Assembly (NCBI GenBank): GCA_018262385.1
Contig: JAGSPQ010000049.1
Coordinates: forward strand, 1-9,631
Length of the DNA: 9,631 bases
Direction of reading: 5' to 3'
DNA from: Myxococcaceae bacterium
GTDB taxonomy: Bacteria; Myxococcota; Myxococcia; Myxococcales; Myxococcaceae
The position numbers were made by a program, and so were the translations under genes. A model generated the notes under the pieces. The model was not told where the DNA came from. It made no database searches and saw nothing but the letters and a program-made list of their open reading frames with translations. Shown here one piece after another: positions 1-9,254 of the stretch (position 1 is its first letter; every line of letters begins with the position of its first letter).

Positions 1-216
1 GAGGGCCTTGCGGGCAGGTTCGCCGGCCGCACGCTGGCCGCGCTGGCCGTCGAGGTGGTGCAGATCGCCGAGCGCGGGCTGAAGCGGCTGGACCCGGCCG
101 ACGCGCCGCTGCTCGAGCCGCTGCTGGAGCTGGCGAGGTCCGGAAAGTCACCGGCCCACCGGGTGCTCGAAGCTCCCCGTGGGCCAGTGGCACTGCTGGA
201 TGCGTTTACGTCCTGA
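1..216 (+). CDS. gshA: Glutamate-cysteine ligase, plant type, C-terminal fragment
   Basis: This is the last 71 codons of a gene that begins before the window, read in frame 1 and ending at TGA 214-216. Glutamate-cysteine ligase joins glutamate and cysteine using ATP, the first step of glutathione synthesis, in the cytoplasm. The fragment ends with the layout I associate with the C-terminus of plant-type (GCS2) ligases: a helix with VVQIAERGLKRL, then LLEPLLELARSGKSPAHRVLE, comparable to the plant pattern of a LAKDGLERR-like helix followed by a 'TGxTPAexLL' segment. No catalytic residues fall in the visible part, so the call rests on this tail alone. The stop is 3 bases from the stop of the convergent gene at 220-573, leaving no room for a separate terminator between them. 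An unrelated helical C-terminus remains possible. Confidence is moderate. Confidence 0.62.
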   Translation, partial: EGLAGRFAGRTLAALAVEVVQIAERGLKRLDPADAPLLEPLLELARSGKSPAHRVLEAPRGPVALLDAFTS

Positions 217-219
217 GGG

Positions 220-573
220 CTACTTCTTCAGCGCCTCTTCCAGCTTGCTGAAGGCGTAGGAGTCGGGGCCGTAGCGCCCGAGGATCATCTTCGAGTCGTC
301 GATCAAGAAGGGCCCGTGGTTGCCGGCGCGCAGCGCGTAGCCGGCTTCGGGCTTCTCGACGATCATCTCGCTGACCTGCTCGCCCTTGAGCACCCGCTTG
401 ATCTTCAGCTTCACCGTCTGGCTGGCGGTCTTCTGGCCGGTGTCGCTCGCTCCCGCGCGGGCGACTTTCTTCTCGGGGGCCGGGCCCTGCTTGAGCACCT
501 CGACCACTTCCGCGTCGACGACCCAGGTTGCCTTGGGGAGGACTTCTTGGAGCGGTTCAGGAGGCTTGGCCAT
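220..573 (-). CDS. Small hypothetical protein, partner of the calpain-like protease
   Basis: I do not recognise a named family. The 117-residue product has no signal peptide, no membrane segment and no cysteine. A strand-rich first part (ATWVVDAEVVEVLKQ, about 15-29) leads into an Ala/Thr/Gly/Gln-rich linker (about 38-52), then strands around VKLKIKRVLKGEQ (about 54-66) and EMIVEKPEAGYALRAG, and ends with GPFLI, ILGRYGPDSY and a charged helix. The alternation 'VVxAEVVEVL ... VKLKxKRVLKG ... GPFL' is reminiscent of OB-fold or NTR-like beta-barrels, but that is only pattern resemblance. The ATG at 571-573 has a GAGG six bases upstream, which supports this start. It lies 20 bases after the stop of the calpain-like gene on the same strand, so the two are probably one transcript. 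A role as inhibitor, chaperone or substrate of that protease is inference from position only. Confidence 0.8.
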   Translation of the reverse strand: MAKPPEPLQEVLPKATWVVDAEVVEVLKQGPAPEKKVARAGASDTGQKTASQTVKLKIKRVLKGEQVSEMIVEKPEAGYALRAGNHGPFLIDDSKMILGRYGPDSYAFSKLEEALKK

Positions 574-593
574 GGGGATCCTCGGGGTCGCCT

Positions 594-2357
594 TTAGTTG
601 GTGTACATCAGCGTCTGGTACAGCTTCTGGAAATCCTTCAGGGGCAGATCGAAGATTCCGTCGTTCGGCCCGTTGCCGGCCGGCTCGGTCTCGCCCCAGG
701 GATTGCGGATGGTGACCAGCTTCTCGCCGTTGACTTCCTTGTAGCCGAGCACCGAGTACGAGTGATCGGAGTGGACGCCGGTGTTGGTGTACAGCGCGTC
801 CTGGTCATCGCCGTAGGTTCCGGCGGAGACCGGCTGCTTGTTGTCGATCGCGGTCTTGATCGTGCTCCACAGCTTGTCCGGCTGGGCGTACTTGATGCTC
901 AGATCCTGGCCGTCTTTGCCGAGCACTTCCTGGAACACGTCACTCGACATCCCGCCGTTGCCGATGTCGTTGTAGCTGCCCTTCCAGGTGGCGTAGGCCT
1001 TCTCGACGAGGGGGAACCACAGCTCCATCGTCTTCTCGCCCTTGTCGGCGCCCAGCGACGCGCCGTAGAGCGGCCCGCCCCAGCTGCGCACATAGAGGTC
1101 CCCGTCGACCTTGATCGGGACGTCCTTGTAGCGCCCGGTCGACCAGTCCTTCTCCTTGAAGGTGACCGTGTAGGTGCCGTCGCCGTTTTCCTTGATCATC
1201 TTCTGGATGGCTTCGGAGTTGTTCTGGGCGAGCGCGGCCATCGCCGACGGGAAGTAGCAGTCGCCGATCTGGCCCTGCTGAACGTCCTTCGCCGAAGGGC
1301 CGTCCTTGAACAGCGGGCCGGTGAAGCGCTTGGTGGAGAACTTCGCCGTCCCGTCGGTGTTCAGCTCGTCCTTGTGCAGCGCCGGATCCTTGATCAGATC
1401 TCCGGTGGCAGGAGCGCCGCCCGGCACGGTCAGCTTGCCGACCTCGGTGGCGAAGTTGGTGTTGTTCTTCCCGTCGGAGGCCGCGACCGAGAACACATCG
1501 CCCGCCTTGCCCGGAACGGTGAAGCCGGCGGGGAAGCTGCCCTTGTCGTCGATGGTGACCCTGGTCTTCTCTCCGGTACGGGCGTTGGTGAGCTGCAGCT
1601 GCGCGCCCGGCTCGGAGACCTGGCGGCTGGCGTTGATGTTCTCGACGCCGATCTTGCCCCCGCCCTGATCGGTGAGCCCGATGCGGAAGATCGCCACCGC
1701 GGCATTGCGGGTGTCGGCCCCGGCGACGCCGGCCGCCTTCACGGTGACCCAGTCGCCCGCGGTGCCATCGGCGTGACGGGCGCGCATCCGGATCAGGTCG
1801 CCTTCCTGAATCGCCTGGTCGCCGGTGAGCCGGGCGTTCTTGAACTGGCCCGAGGCGTCGGCCTTGCCGATCACCATCGTGTCCTCGAGGGTGAGCCGGC
1901 CCGACGGGGCGGCGCTGAGGTTGATCGCTTCGATGCTGTCGCCGGCCTTGGCCGACCCGGTGAGGCCGGCGGCCTGGTTGCCGTCGATGCGCAGGTTGCC
2001 GTTGCCGACCGGGGGAGGGGGCGGCGGCAGCGGCGAGGTGCGGCCGAGGACCGCCTCGAGGAAGGCGCGGGCGTTCGGCTCGAGCGGAACGGTGCCGGTG
2101 TCGAGGATCTTCTCGAGATCCTTCCGCTCGGTGGCGGTGATGCCCTTCTTGGCGATCTCGACCTGGGCCGCCTGGGTGATGCCCGGCTTCTCGAGCTGCT
2201 TGAGCACCGACTGCGACGACCAGCCGGCGCGATCACCGACGGCGGCGAGGATCTCGAGGGCCTGCTTCTGGCCGATCTTCACGTTCGGGTTCGAGCGCTG
2301 CTCCGTCTCGAGCTTGGTGTAGATGTTGGCGATACCCCGGTCGGTGATCTTCGGCAT
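594..2357 (-). CDS. Calpain-family (peptidase C2) cysteine protease with N-terminal modules
   Basis: This is a 587-residue papain-fold cysteine protease of the calpain type. The C-terminal 260 residues hold the family triad: Cys367 in QGQIGDCYFPSAMAAL (calpains have Q-x-x-x-GDCWF), His532 in DHSYSVLGY, and Asn552 in IRNPWGE. The spacings of 165 and 20 residues are close to those of animal calpain. Upstream are a helical domain (1-105), a proline run (109-116) and two probable beta-sandwich modules (about 119-210 and 213-312). There is no signal peptide, membrane segment or visible EF hand or C2 domain, so calcium control is not evident. The start ATG 2355-2357 follows AAGGGG at 2367-2372 with a 9-base gap. 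It is the first gene of a probable two-gene operon with the 117-residue protein. It could act inside the cell, or leave by a secretion system that uses no cleavable signal; the sequence does not decide. Substrates are unknown. Confidence 0.9.
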   Translation of the reverse strand: MPKITDRGIANIYTKLETEQRSNPNVKIGQKQALEILAAVGDRAGWSSQSVLKQLEKPGITQAAQVEIAKKGITATERKDLEKILDTGTVPLEPNARAFLEAVLGRTSPLPPPPPPVGNGNLRIDGNQAAGLTGSAKAGDSIEAINLSAAPSGRLTLEDTMVIGKADASGQFKNARLTGDQAIQEGDLIRMRARHADGTAGDWVTVKAAGVAGADTRNAAVAIFRIGLTDQGGGKIGVENINASRQVSEPGAQLQLTNARTGEKTRVTIDDKGSFPAGFTVPGKAGDVFSVAASDGKNNTNFATEVGKLTVPGGAPATGDLIKDPALHKDELNTDGTAKFSTKRFTGPLFKDGPSAKDVQQGQIGDCYFPSAMAALAQNNSEAIQKMIKENGDGTYTVTFKEKDWSTGRYKDVPIKVDGDLYVRSWGGPLYGASLGADKGEKTMELWFPLVEKAYATWKGSYNDIGNGGMSSDVFQEVLGKDGQDLSIKYAQPDKLWSTIKTAIDNKQPVSAGTYGDDQDALYTNTGVHSDHSYSVLGYKEVNGEKLVTIRNPWGETEPAGNGPNDGIFDLPLKDFQKLYQTLMYTN

Positions 2358-2366
2358 GGCGGTGAA

Positions 2367-2372
2367 CCCCTT
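2367..2372 (-). promoter_or_regulatory. Ribosome binding site of the calpain-like gene
   Basis: AAGGGG on the minus strand lies 9 bases before the ATG at 2357. It is the only purine-rich match close to this start and supports it. Confidence 0.6.
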
Positions 2373-2394
2373 GGTCGGTCGAAAAGGCGGCTGG

Positions 2395-2400
2395 ATATTA
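2395..2400 (-). promoter_or_regulatory. Candidate -10 box for the calpain operon
   Basis: TAATAT on the minus strand sits about 40 bases before the calpain-like start, in the only clearly AT-rich stretch of the surrounding DNA. No good TTGACA-like -35 lies 16-18 bases upstream; that position falls inside the inverted repeat at 2414-2447. This would fit an activator-dependent promoter, or no promoter at all. Confidence 0.35.
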
Positions 2401-2413
2401 CAGAAATGCGTTA

Positions 2414-2455
2414 CGACTTCATTTGCCTACATTGTCGGATGAAGTCGGATGAAGT
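2414..2455. repeat. Cluster of direct and inverted repeats, possible operator
   Basis: The ten bases GTCGGATGAA occur twice head to tail at 2434-2443 and 2444-2453, followed by GT. An inverted copy of part of the unit, CGACTTCAT at 2414-2422, matches ATGAAGTCG at 2439-2447 perfectly over nine bases with a 16-base gap. So three copies of an ATGAAGT-type element, two direct and one inverted, sit between the Hsp70 stop (2461) and the candidate -10 of the calpain operon. This is the geometry of a transcription-factor binding site. No factor can be named. Confidence 0.55.
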
Positions 2456-2460
2456 TGCGT

Positions 2461-4473
2461 CTACCGCCCGAAAAGGCGCTTCAGGCCCTTGAACAGGCCC
2501 CCGGCCTCGGCCTCGGCCTCTCCGGGCAGCGGGGCGGTGGCGTAGAGGTGGGCGCGCAGCTCGTCGCTCGCATCGGCGGTGGAGAAGGAGGCGGTGCCCT
2601 TGCGGCCGACCGCTTCGACCTCGAGGCGGCCATCGGCGCTGACCGCAAAACGCAGCAGCAATTCTCCGGGTTTATCGACCCGGGCATGGAGGGCCCCGAG
2701 GTACTCGTTCTCGTCAGCACGGGGGTTGGTGCCTTGAAACACCGCCACCTCGACCGGCCGATCGGTGACCGGGATGGTGAGGGTCTTCTCGGCCGGCAGG
2801 CGGGTGTTGCGCTCCAGCACCCGCAGGAAGCCGCCGCCTTTGACCGCCACGCCGATCGGGGCCGAGAGCACCTCGGACAACGAGACGCCGGCTTTCCCGC
2901 GCTCGCGCTGCACCAGCGAGTGGCCGAAGATCGCCGCCCCGAGCGCCACCGCGCCCTGGGGATCGACGTCGGTGCGCGGGGGCCGCCCCAGCAGCGCCTG
3001 CAGCCGTTGGCGCACCAGCGGCGCGCGGCTCTGCCCTCCGACCAGCAACACCTCGTCGAGCGCGGCGGCGTTCACTCGCCCGACCTCGAGCACGATGCGG
3101 GTGACCTCGCAGGTACGCTCGACCAGATCCGCGGTCAGCTGCTCGATCTGCGCGCGGGTGACGGTGGCGCGCAGATCGACCGGGGCGCCGCCTTCGTCGG
3201 TCACCGCGAACGGCAGGTGCACCGACGCGGTGTCCTGATCCGAGAGCGCGATCTTCGCCACCTCGGCGGCGTCGCGTACCCGTTCCCACGAGACGCGGGA
3301 TTCCTCGAGGCGCAGGCGCAGGGGGTCGGGCAGGGTGCCGGCGAGGGCGTCGGCGACCCGCTCGTCGAAGTCGATGCCGCCGAGGAAGTTGTCGCCCCCG
3401 GTGGAGACCACCTCGAGATCGTCGCCGGTCATCTCGACCACCGAGGCGTCGAAGGTGCCGCCACCGAGGTCGTAGACGAGCAGGCGCTTGCGGGCCAGGC
3501 CCCGGCCGTAGCCGAACGCCAGCGCCACCGCCGAGGGCTCGTTGAGAATGCGCAGCACGTCGAGCCCGGCCAGGCGCCCGGCCTCGAGCACCGCGCCCCG
3601 CTGGTGATCCGAGTACCAGGCGGGCACGCACAGCACCGCGCGCTTGAGCTCGCGCTCGAGCATGTTCTGGGCGGAGTTCTTGATCTCTTTGAGCAGCAGC
3701 GCCGCCAGCTCGGGCAGCGACCACACCCGGCCCGCCAGCTCGGCGCCCGCATCCCCGTCGGGATCGGCGACGACCTTGAACGGGAAGCGCGGCTGCAGCT
3801 GCTGCACCGCCTTCGAGCGCGCGCGCTGGCCGAGCAGGCGCTTGAGCCCGGTGACCGCGGCCTCGGGCCGCTTGGCCCGCACGCCCTTCGCGGCCGATCC
3901 GACCCGCAGCTCGCCTTTGTCGTCGAGCGCGACCAGCGAGGGCAGCGCGAACACCGTCGGCCCGGCGAGCGGAATCAGCTGGGGCGCGCCGTCGATCCAC
4001 ACTGCCGCGCGGCAGGTGGTGGTGCCCAGGTCGATCCCGAGCACCACGTCGTCGGCGAGCAGGGCGGCGGCCGGCTTCAGCCCGCGCCCGATCGGCGCCG
4101 GGGCCGGCACCGGCGGCGAGGCCTGGGTGGCGGGGGCTTCCGGGCTCACCACCCCTTCGCGGACGGCGAGGATCTTGTCGATCAGCGCGCGGCTGCGGGC
4201 GTCGAGCCGGACGAAGCGCACCAGCATGCCGCTCTTGCCGGGGGTCTCGTCCTCCTGGACCTGCTGCACCGTGCCTTCGCCGCGCATCAGCCGCTCGCCG
4301 CCCTGGAGCACGAGCTCGAAGGCGATCGCGGTGCCCATCGGCTTGACCGCGCGGGTGGCGATGAAGATGCCGCCCCGGGCGACGTTCAGCCCGTAGCGCT
4401 CGACGAACTCCTCTTCGGTGGCGAAGGGGAGCCGGATTCGCAGCGCGACCGGTCTGGCGTCCGGCGCAGTCAC
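2461..4473 (-). CDS. PilZ domain-Hsp70 (DnaK-like) fusion protein
   Basis: The 670-residue product starts with a PilZ domain of the myxobacterial paralogue type (about 8-104; NVARGGIFI at 30-38, GMLVRF at 82-87), then a Pro/Ala linker (about 112-140) and an Hsp70 ATPase domain. Hsp70 signatures are complete: GIDLGTTT from residue 146, KRLLG with the conserved Lys, NEPSAVALAFGYG, DLGGGTFD from 335, and LLVGGQSR with Gly479. Spacings match DnaK. A short beta substrate-binding part follows and the chain ends in KGLKRLFGR without room for the helical lid of DnaK. The PilZ part lacks an RxxxR pair and has Ala where the D/N-x-S-x-x-G motif has Ser, so c-di-GMP binding is doubtful. The GTG at 4471-4473 is chosen as start because it overlaps the lipoprotein stop by four bases; an ATT two codons upstream is a weaker option. 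Likely a cytoplasmic specialised chaperone. Confidence 0.88.
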   Translation of the reverse strand: MTAPDARPVALRIRLPFATEEEFVERYGLNVARGGIFIATRAVKPMGTAIAFELVLQGGERLMRGEGTVQQVQEDETPGKSGMLVRFVRLDARSRALIDKILAVREGVVSPEAPATQASPPVPAPAPIGRGLKPAAALLADDVVLGIDLGTTTCRAAVWIDGAPQLIPLAGPTVFALPSLVALDDKGELRVGSAAKGVRAKRPEAAVTGLKRLLGQRARSKAVQQLQPRFPFKVVADPDGDAGAELAGRVWSLPELAALLLKEIKNSAQNMLERELKRAVLCVPAWYSDHQRGAVLEAGRLAGLDVLRILNEPSAVALAFGYGRGLARKRLLVYDLGGGTFDASVVEMTGDDLEVVSTGGDNFLGGIDFDERVADALAGTLPDPLRLRLEESRVSWERVRDAAEVAKIALSDQDTASVHLPFAVTDEGGAPVDLRATVTRAQIEQLTADLVERTCEVTRIVLEVGRVNAAALDEVLLVGGQSRAPLVRQRLQALLGRPPRTDVDPQGAVALGAAIFGHSLVQRERGKAGVSLSEVLSAPIGVAVKGGGFLRVLERNTRLPAEKTLTIPVTDRPVEVAVFQGTNPRADENEYLGALHARVDKPGELLLRFAVSADGRLEVEAVGRKGTASFSTADASDELRAHLYATAPLPGEAEAEAGGLFKGLKRLFGR

Positions 4474-5068
4474 TGCAATGAGACGCCGTCGCCTCCGACG
4501 ACGATCAGCTTGAGCCCGGGTGCGATCGCGGCCTTCGGCGCCTCGAAGAACAACACCAGCTCGACCTTCTCGCCGGGCTTCAAAGTGCGCGCCAGCTCGC
4601 GGCTGCCGGACAGGGTCTGGGCGTCGCGCGCGATCGGATACTCGTTGGCGCCGGCGACCAGCTTCGCGCCGCCGAAGTCGAGCGGGCCTCCCTTGGGCAG
4701 CTGCGCCCAGAGGACCACCTTGACGAAATAGTCGTCGGAGGTGAGCGACAGCTTCGCGCCGGCGACGCTGTGCGAGGTCTCGACCGACGAGATCCGGCAG
4801 GCCCCCGCGCCACAGCTGAAGTCGGGGGCGCCGACGACCGGCAGCGTCTTCGGTGCGTCCGGCATCGCGGCGCGCGCGGCGAGCGGGTTGGGCTCGGCGA
4901 TCACCGCAGCGGCGATCGGCCGCGGCGCGGCGCCGCCCTGGTCGAGCCGATCTTTCTCCGCCTGGAGCTTCTGCAGCAGCCGGTCGTCCGCCGGCGGCGA
5001 CTCTTCTTTCGGGCACCCGAGGAGCACGACGCCGAGCGCAGCGGTGATCCCCAGGGCCCCAAACCGCA

Positions 5069-5069
<1 letters not shown>
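4470..5069 (-). CDS. Putative lipoprotein of unknown function
   Basis: This 199-residue protein begins with a short basic end and a hydrophobic segment leading to LLGC, with the lipid-attachment Cys at residue 19, followed by a charged PKEES stretch. It is therefore probably exported and anchored in a membrane. Residues 29-43 (RLLQKLQAEKDRLDQ) look like a short coiled coil. A Pro/Ala-rich linker leads to a beta-rich domain from about 80 on, with Cys86 and Cys91 that could form a disulfide, and strands such as YFVKVVLWAQL and KVELVLFFEAP, an immunoglobulin-like style. I do not recognise a named family. The ATG shares one base with the alaS stop (TGATG at 5067-5071) and its own stop overlaps the next start, so it sits inside a tightly coupled operon. 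Its link to alanyl-tRNA synthetase may be only shared expression. Confidence 0.85.
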
Positions 5070-7717
<2,648 letters not shown>

Positions 7718-7773
7718 GGGGGTTGTTATGCCACAGCCGGTTTGCTGAGCCATCGGCTATCATCGCCAACAGT
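7718..7773. promoter_or_regulatory. Divergent intergenic region between alaS and the HEAT-repeat gene
   Basis: These 56 bases, with the starts as called, must hold or overlap promoters for both directions. A TATCAT at 7758-7763 on the plus strand is a possible -10 only a few bases before the TTG start at 7774, but no matching -35 is found. No repeat or clear operator was seen. If alaS starts at 7753, the gap shrinks to 20 bases. Confidence 0.35.
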
Positions 7774-8499
7774 TTGCGGCCGGCGCTCTTCCTCGTTCTC
7801 GTCCTCTTCGTCTCGCCTGCGCTCGCTCAGGACGCCCGTGTCTCGTTCCTCGCCAAGCAGTTGAAAGCGGCGAAGGACCCCCGCGTTCGCGCTCAGACGG
7901 TGGTGATTCTCGCCGGCACCGGAAGCCCCGCGGCGGTCGCGCCGTTGTGCGAGGCGATGCAGGATCAGGAAGTGGTGGTGCGGGCGGCGGCGGCGAATGC
8001 GCTCGGAGAGCTGCACCTGCCGGAAGGGATCACCTGCCTGAAGGCCGCGCTGGGCGAGCGGGATCCCTCGGTGCGGGCCGCGATCCAGCGGGCGATCGAC
8101 TTCAAGCCGGTGGTGCCCGGCGGGCTCTACTTCGCGATCGATCCGATCAACGACAAGGTGGGGGTGACCCCCGACGTGGCCCAGCTGGCCAACGATCTGC
8201 TCAAGCAGAAGCTGACCTCGATTGGGGCCACCTTCGCGCCCCAGGGCGAGAGCAAGCCGCAGGCGGCGACGCTGATCAAAGCCAAGAAGCTGCGCGGCTT
8301 CCTGTTGCGGGTCAATCTGCTGCCCAACGCGAGCAACGGGCTGAAGCTGGAGATCCTGGTGATGACCTACCCCGAGCAGTCGCTGCAGGGCAGCTGGAAC
8401 GTGAAGGCCTCCGGGGCGAAGCACGAGAGTCTGTTGAAGGCGATGGTCCCCCGCGTCATCGACGACGCATCAGCTGATTTGGAATGGAAGGGCCAGTAG
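7774..8499 (+). CDS. Exported HEAT-repeat protein
   Basis: The 241-residue product opens with a signal peptide (MRPALFLVLVLFVSPALA, cleavage likely after residue 18) and has no lipobox, so it should be periplasmic or secreted. Residues about 22-110 form roughly three HEAT-type helical repeats, shown by DPRVRAQTVVILAGTGSPAAVAPL, QEVVVRAAAANALGEL and DPSVRAAIQRAI. The second half (about 113-237) is an unrecognised domain with strands such as GFLLRVNLLPNA and LKLEILVMTYP and a final helix. The start is a TTG chosen because it sets the signal peptide at the N-terminus; the ATG at 7678 would overlap alaS and add a poor 32-residue extension. No ribosome binding site is visible before the TTG, so the exact start is uncertain. 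It is 20 bases before the HAMP gene on the same strand. HEAT repeats usually serve as protein-binding scaffolds; the partner is unknown. Confidence 0.82.
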   Translation: MRPALFLVLVLFVSPALAQDARVSFLAKQLKAAKDPRVRAQTVVILAGTGSPAAVAPLCEAMQDQEVVVRAAAANALGELHLPEGITCLKAALGERDPSVRAAIQRAIDFKPVVPGGLYFAIDPINDKVGVTPDVAQLANDLLKQKLTSIGATFAPQGESKPQAATLIKAKKLRGFLLRVNLLPNASNGLKLEILVMTYPEQSLQGSWNVKASGAKHESLLKAMVPRVIDDASADLEWKGQ

Positions 8500-8507
8500 C
8501 CCCTGAA

Positions 8508-8514
8508 AAAGAGG
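8508..8514 (+). promoter_or_regulatory. Ribosome binding site of the HAMP gene
   Basis: AAAGAGG ends five bases before ATG 8520. It favours this start over the in-frame ATG at 8484, which lies inside the HEAT-repeat gene and has no comparable site. Confidence 0.7.
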
Positions 8515-8519
8515 ACACG

Positions 8520-9254
8520 ATGTCGACCCAACCCGTAGCGACCACCAGCGCATACAAGCGACAGGCGCGAAACTTCCTCCTCGATGCGCGCTTCCAGCTC
8601 AAGTTCGCCAGTTACATCGTCGGCATCACGCTCGTGCTGGCGGCGGTGCTGGGGGTGATCCTCTACCGGACCACCAACCACCTGTTCGCCCAGGCGCAGT
8701 CGGCGGTCGATGCCCGCAGCCAGGCGGCCGAGTCGAGCCGCGAGCTGGGGATCGCCACCCTGAACAACGACCTGGCCCGCAACCTCGACAACCCCGAGTT
8801 CGCCAAGCAGCTGCAAGATCGCAGCGACTCGATCGACAAGGCGTTCGAGGTCGAGAAGGCGCTGGTGATCGAGACCAAGGCGCAGCTGATGACTCAGCAG
8901 AAGACGACGCTGATCGGCCTGATCGTCCTGCTGCTGGGCTTCATCGCGGTCGTCGGCCTGGGGACGATCGTCACCACCCACCGGATCGTCGGGCCGCTGT
9001 TCCGGGTGAAGCGGATGGCGAACGAGGTGGCAGGCGGGAAGATCCGCCCCCCGACCTACGGGCTGCGGCCGGGTGACGAACTGAAGGACGTGTTCGACTC
9101 GTTCAGCAACATGGTCACCAAGCTGCGCGAGCGTCACCTCGAAGAGCTGGCGAAGGTCGAAGCGGCATTGGCCACGGCGAAGGCCGGCAGCTCGCCCACC
9201 GAAGCGCTCGAGGCGCTGCGGGCGCAGATGCAGGCGCGGCTGGACAAGGACTAG
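8520..9254 (+). CDS. Two-pass inner-membrane HAMP-domain protein without output domain
   Basis: The 244-residue product has a short basic cytoplasmic end (YKRQARNFLLDARFQLK), a first membrane helix (about 29-49), a charged helical periplasmic part of about 80 residues, a second membrane helix (about 130-153), and a HAMP domain (about 153-205) with the typical HRIVGPLFRVKRM beginning and a GDELKDVFDSFSNM second helix. It ends in a coiled-coil tail rich in Ala, Glu and Arg. HAMP domains pass signals from a periplasmic sensor to a kinase, cyclase or methyl-accepting domain; none of these follows here, so the protein ends where an output domain would start. It may act by binding a partner in trans or as a structural envelope protein. 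ATG 8520 is preferred for its ribosome binding site. The gap to the upstream HEAT gene is 20 bases, so one operon is likely. Confidence 0.87.
   Translation: MSTQPVATTSAYKRQARNFLLDARFQLKFASYIVGITLVLAAVLGVILYRTTNHLFAQAQSAVDARSQAAESSRELGIATLNNDLARNLDNPEFAKQLQDRSDSIDKAFEVEKALVIETKAQLMTQQKTTLIGLIVLLLGFIAVVGLGTIVTTHRIVGPLFRVKRMANEVAGGKIRPPTYGLRPGDELKDVFDSFSNMVTKLRERHLEELAKVEAALATAKAGSSPTEALEALRAQMQARLDKD

Noticed and set aside
2414..2447. Inverted repeat read as a terminator for the alaS-Hsp70 operon
   Set aside because: The loop is 16 bases and no T run follows on the minus strand; an operator reading fits better.
528..2492. Long plus-strand open frame of 654 codons opposite the calpain-like gene
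   Set aside because: It is a mirror of a GC-rich gene with a recognisable catalytic triad; its product is low-complexity Gly/Arg/Val/Leu-rich with no motif.
2449..4731. Plus-strand open frame of 760 codons opposite the Hsp70 gene
   Set aside because: Shadow of a clear Hsp70; the product is Gly/Arg/His/Ala-rich with no domain.
4474..5016. Extension of the Hsp70 frame upstream to ATG 5016
   Set aside because: The added residues are Arg/Ala/Gly-rich, have no domain and overlap almost all of the lipoprotein gene, whose signal peptide and lipobox are convincing.
7729..7746. Sigma-54-like promoter (TGCCAC ... TTGCT) ahead of the HEAT gene
   Set aside because: The two elements are two bases too far apart and the GG of the -24 element is not present.
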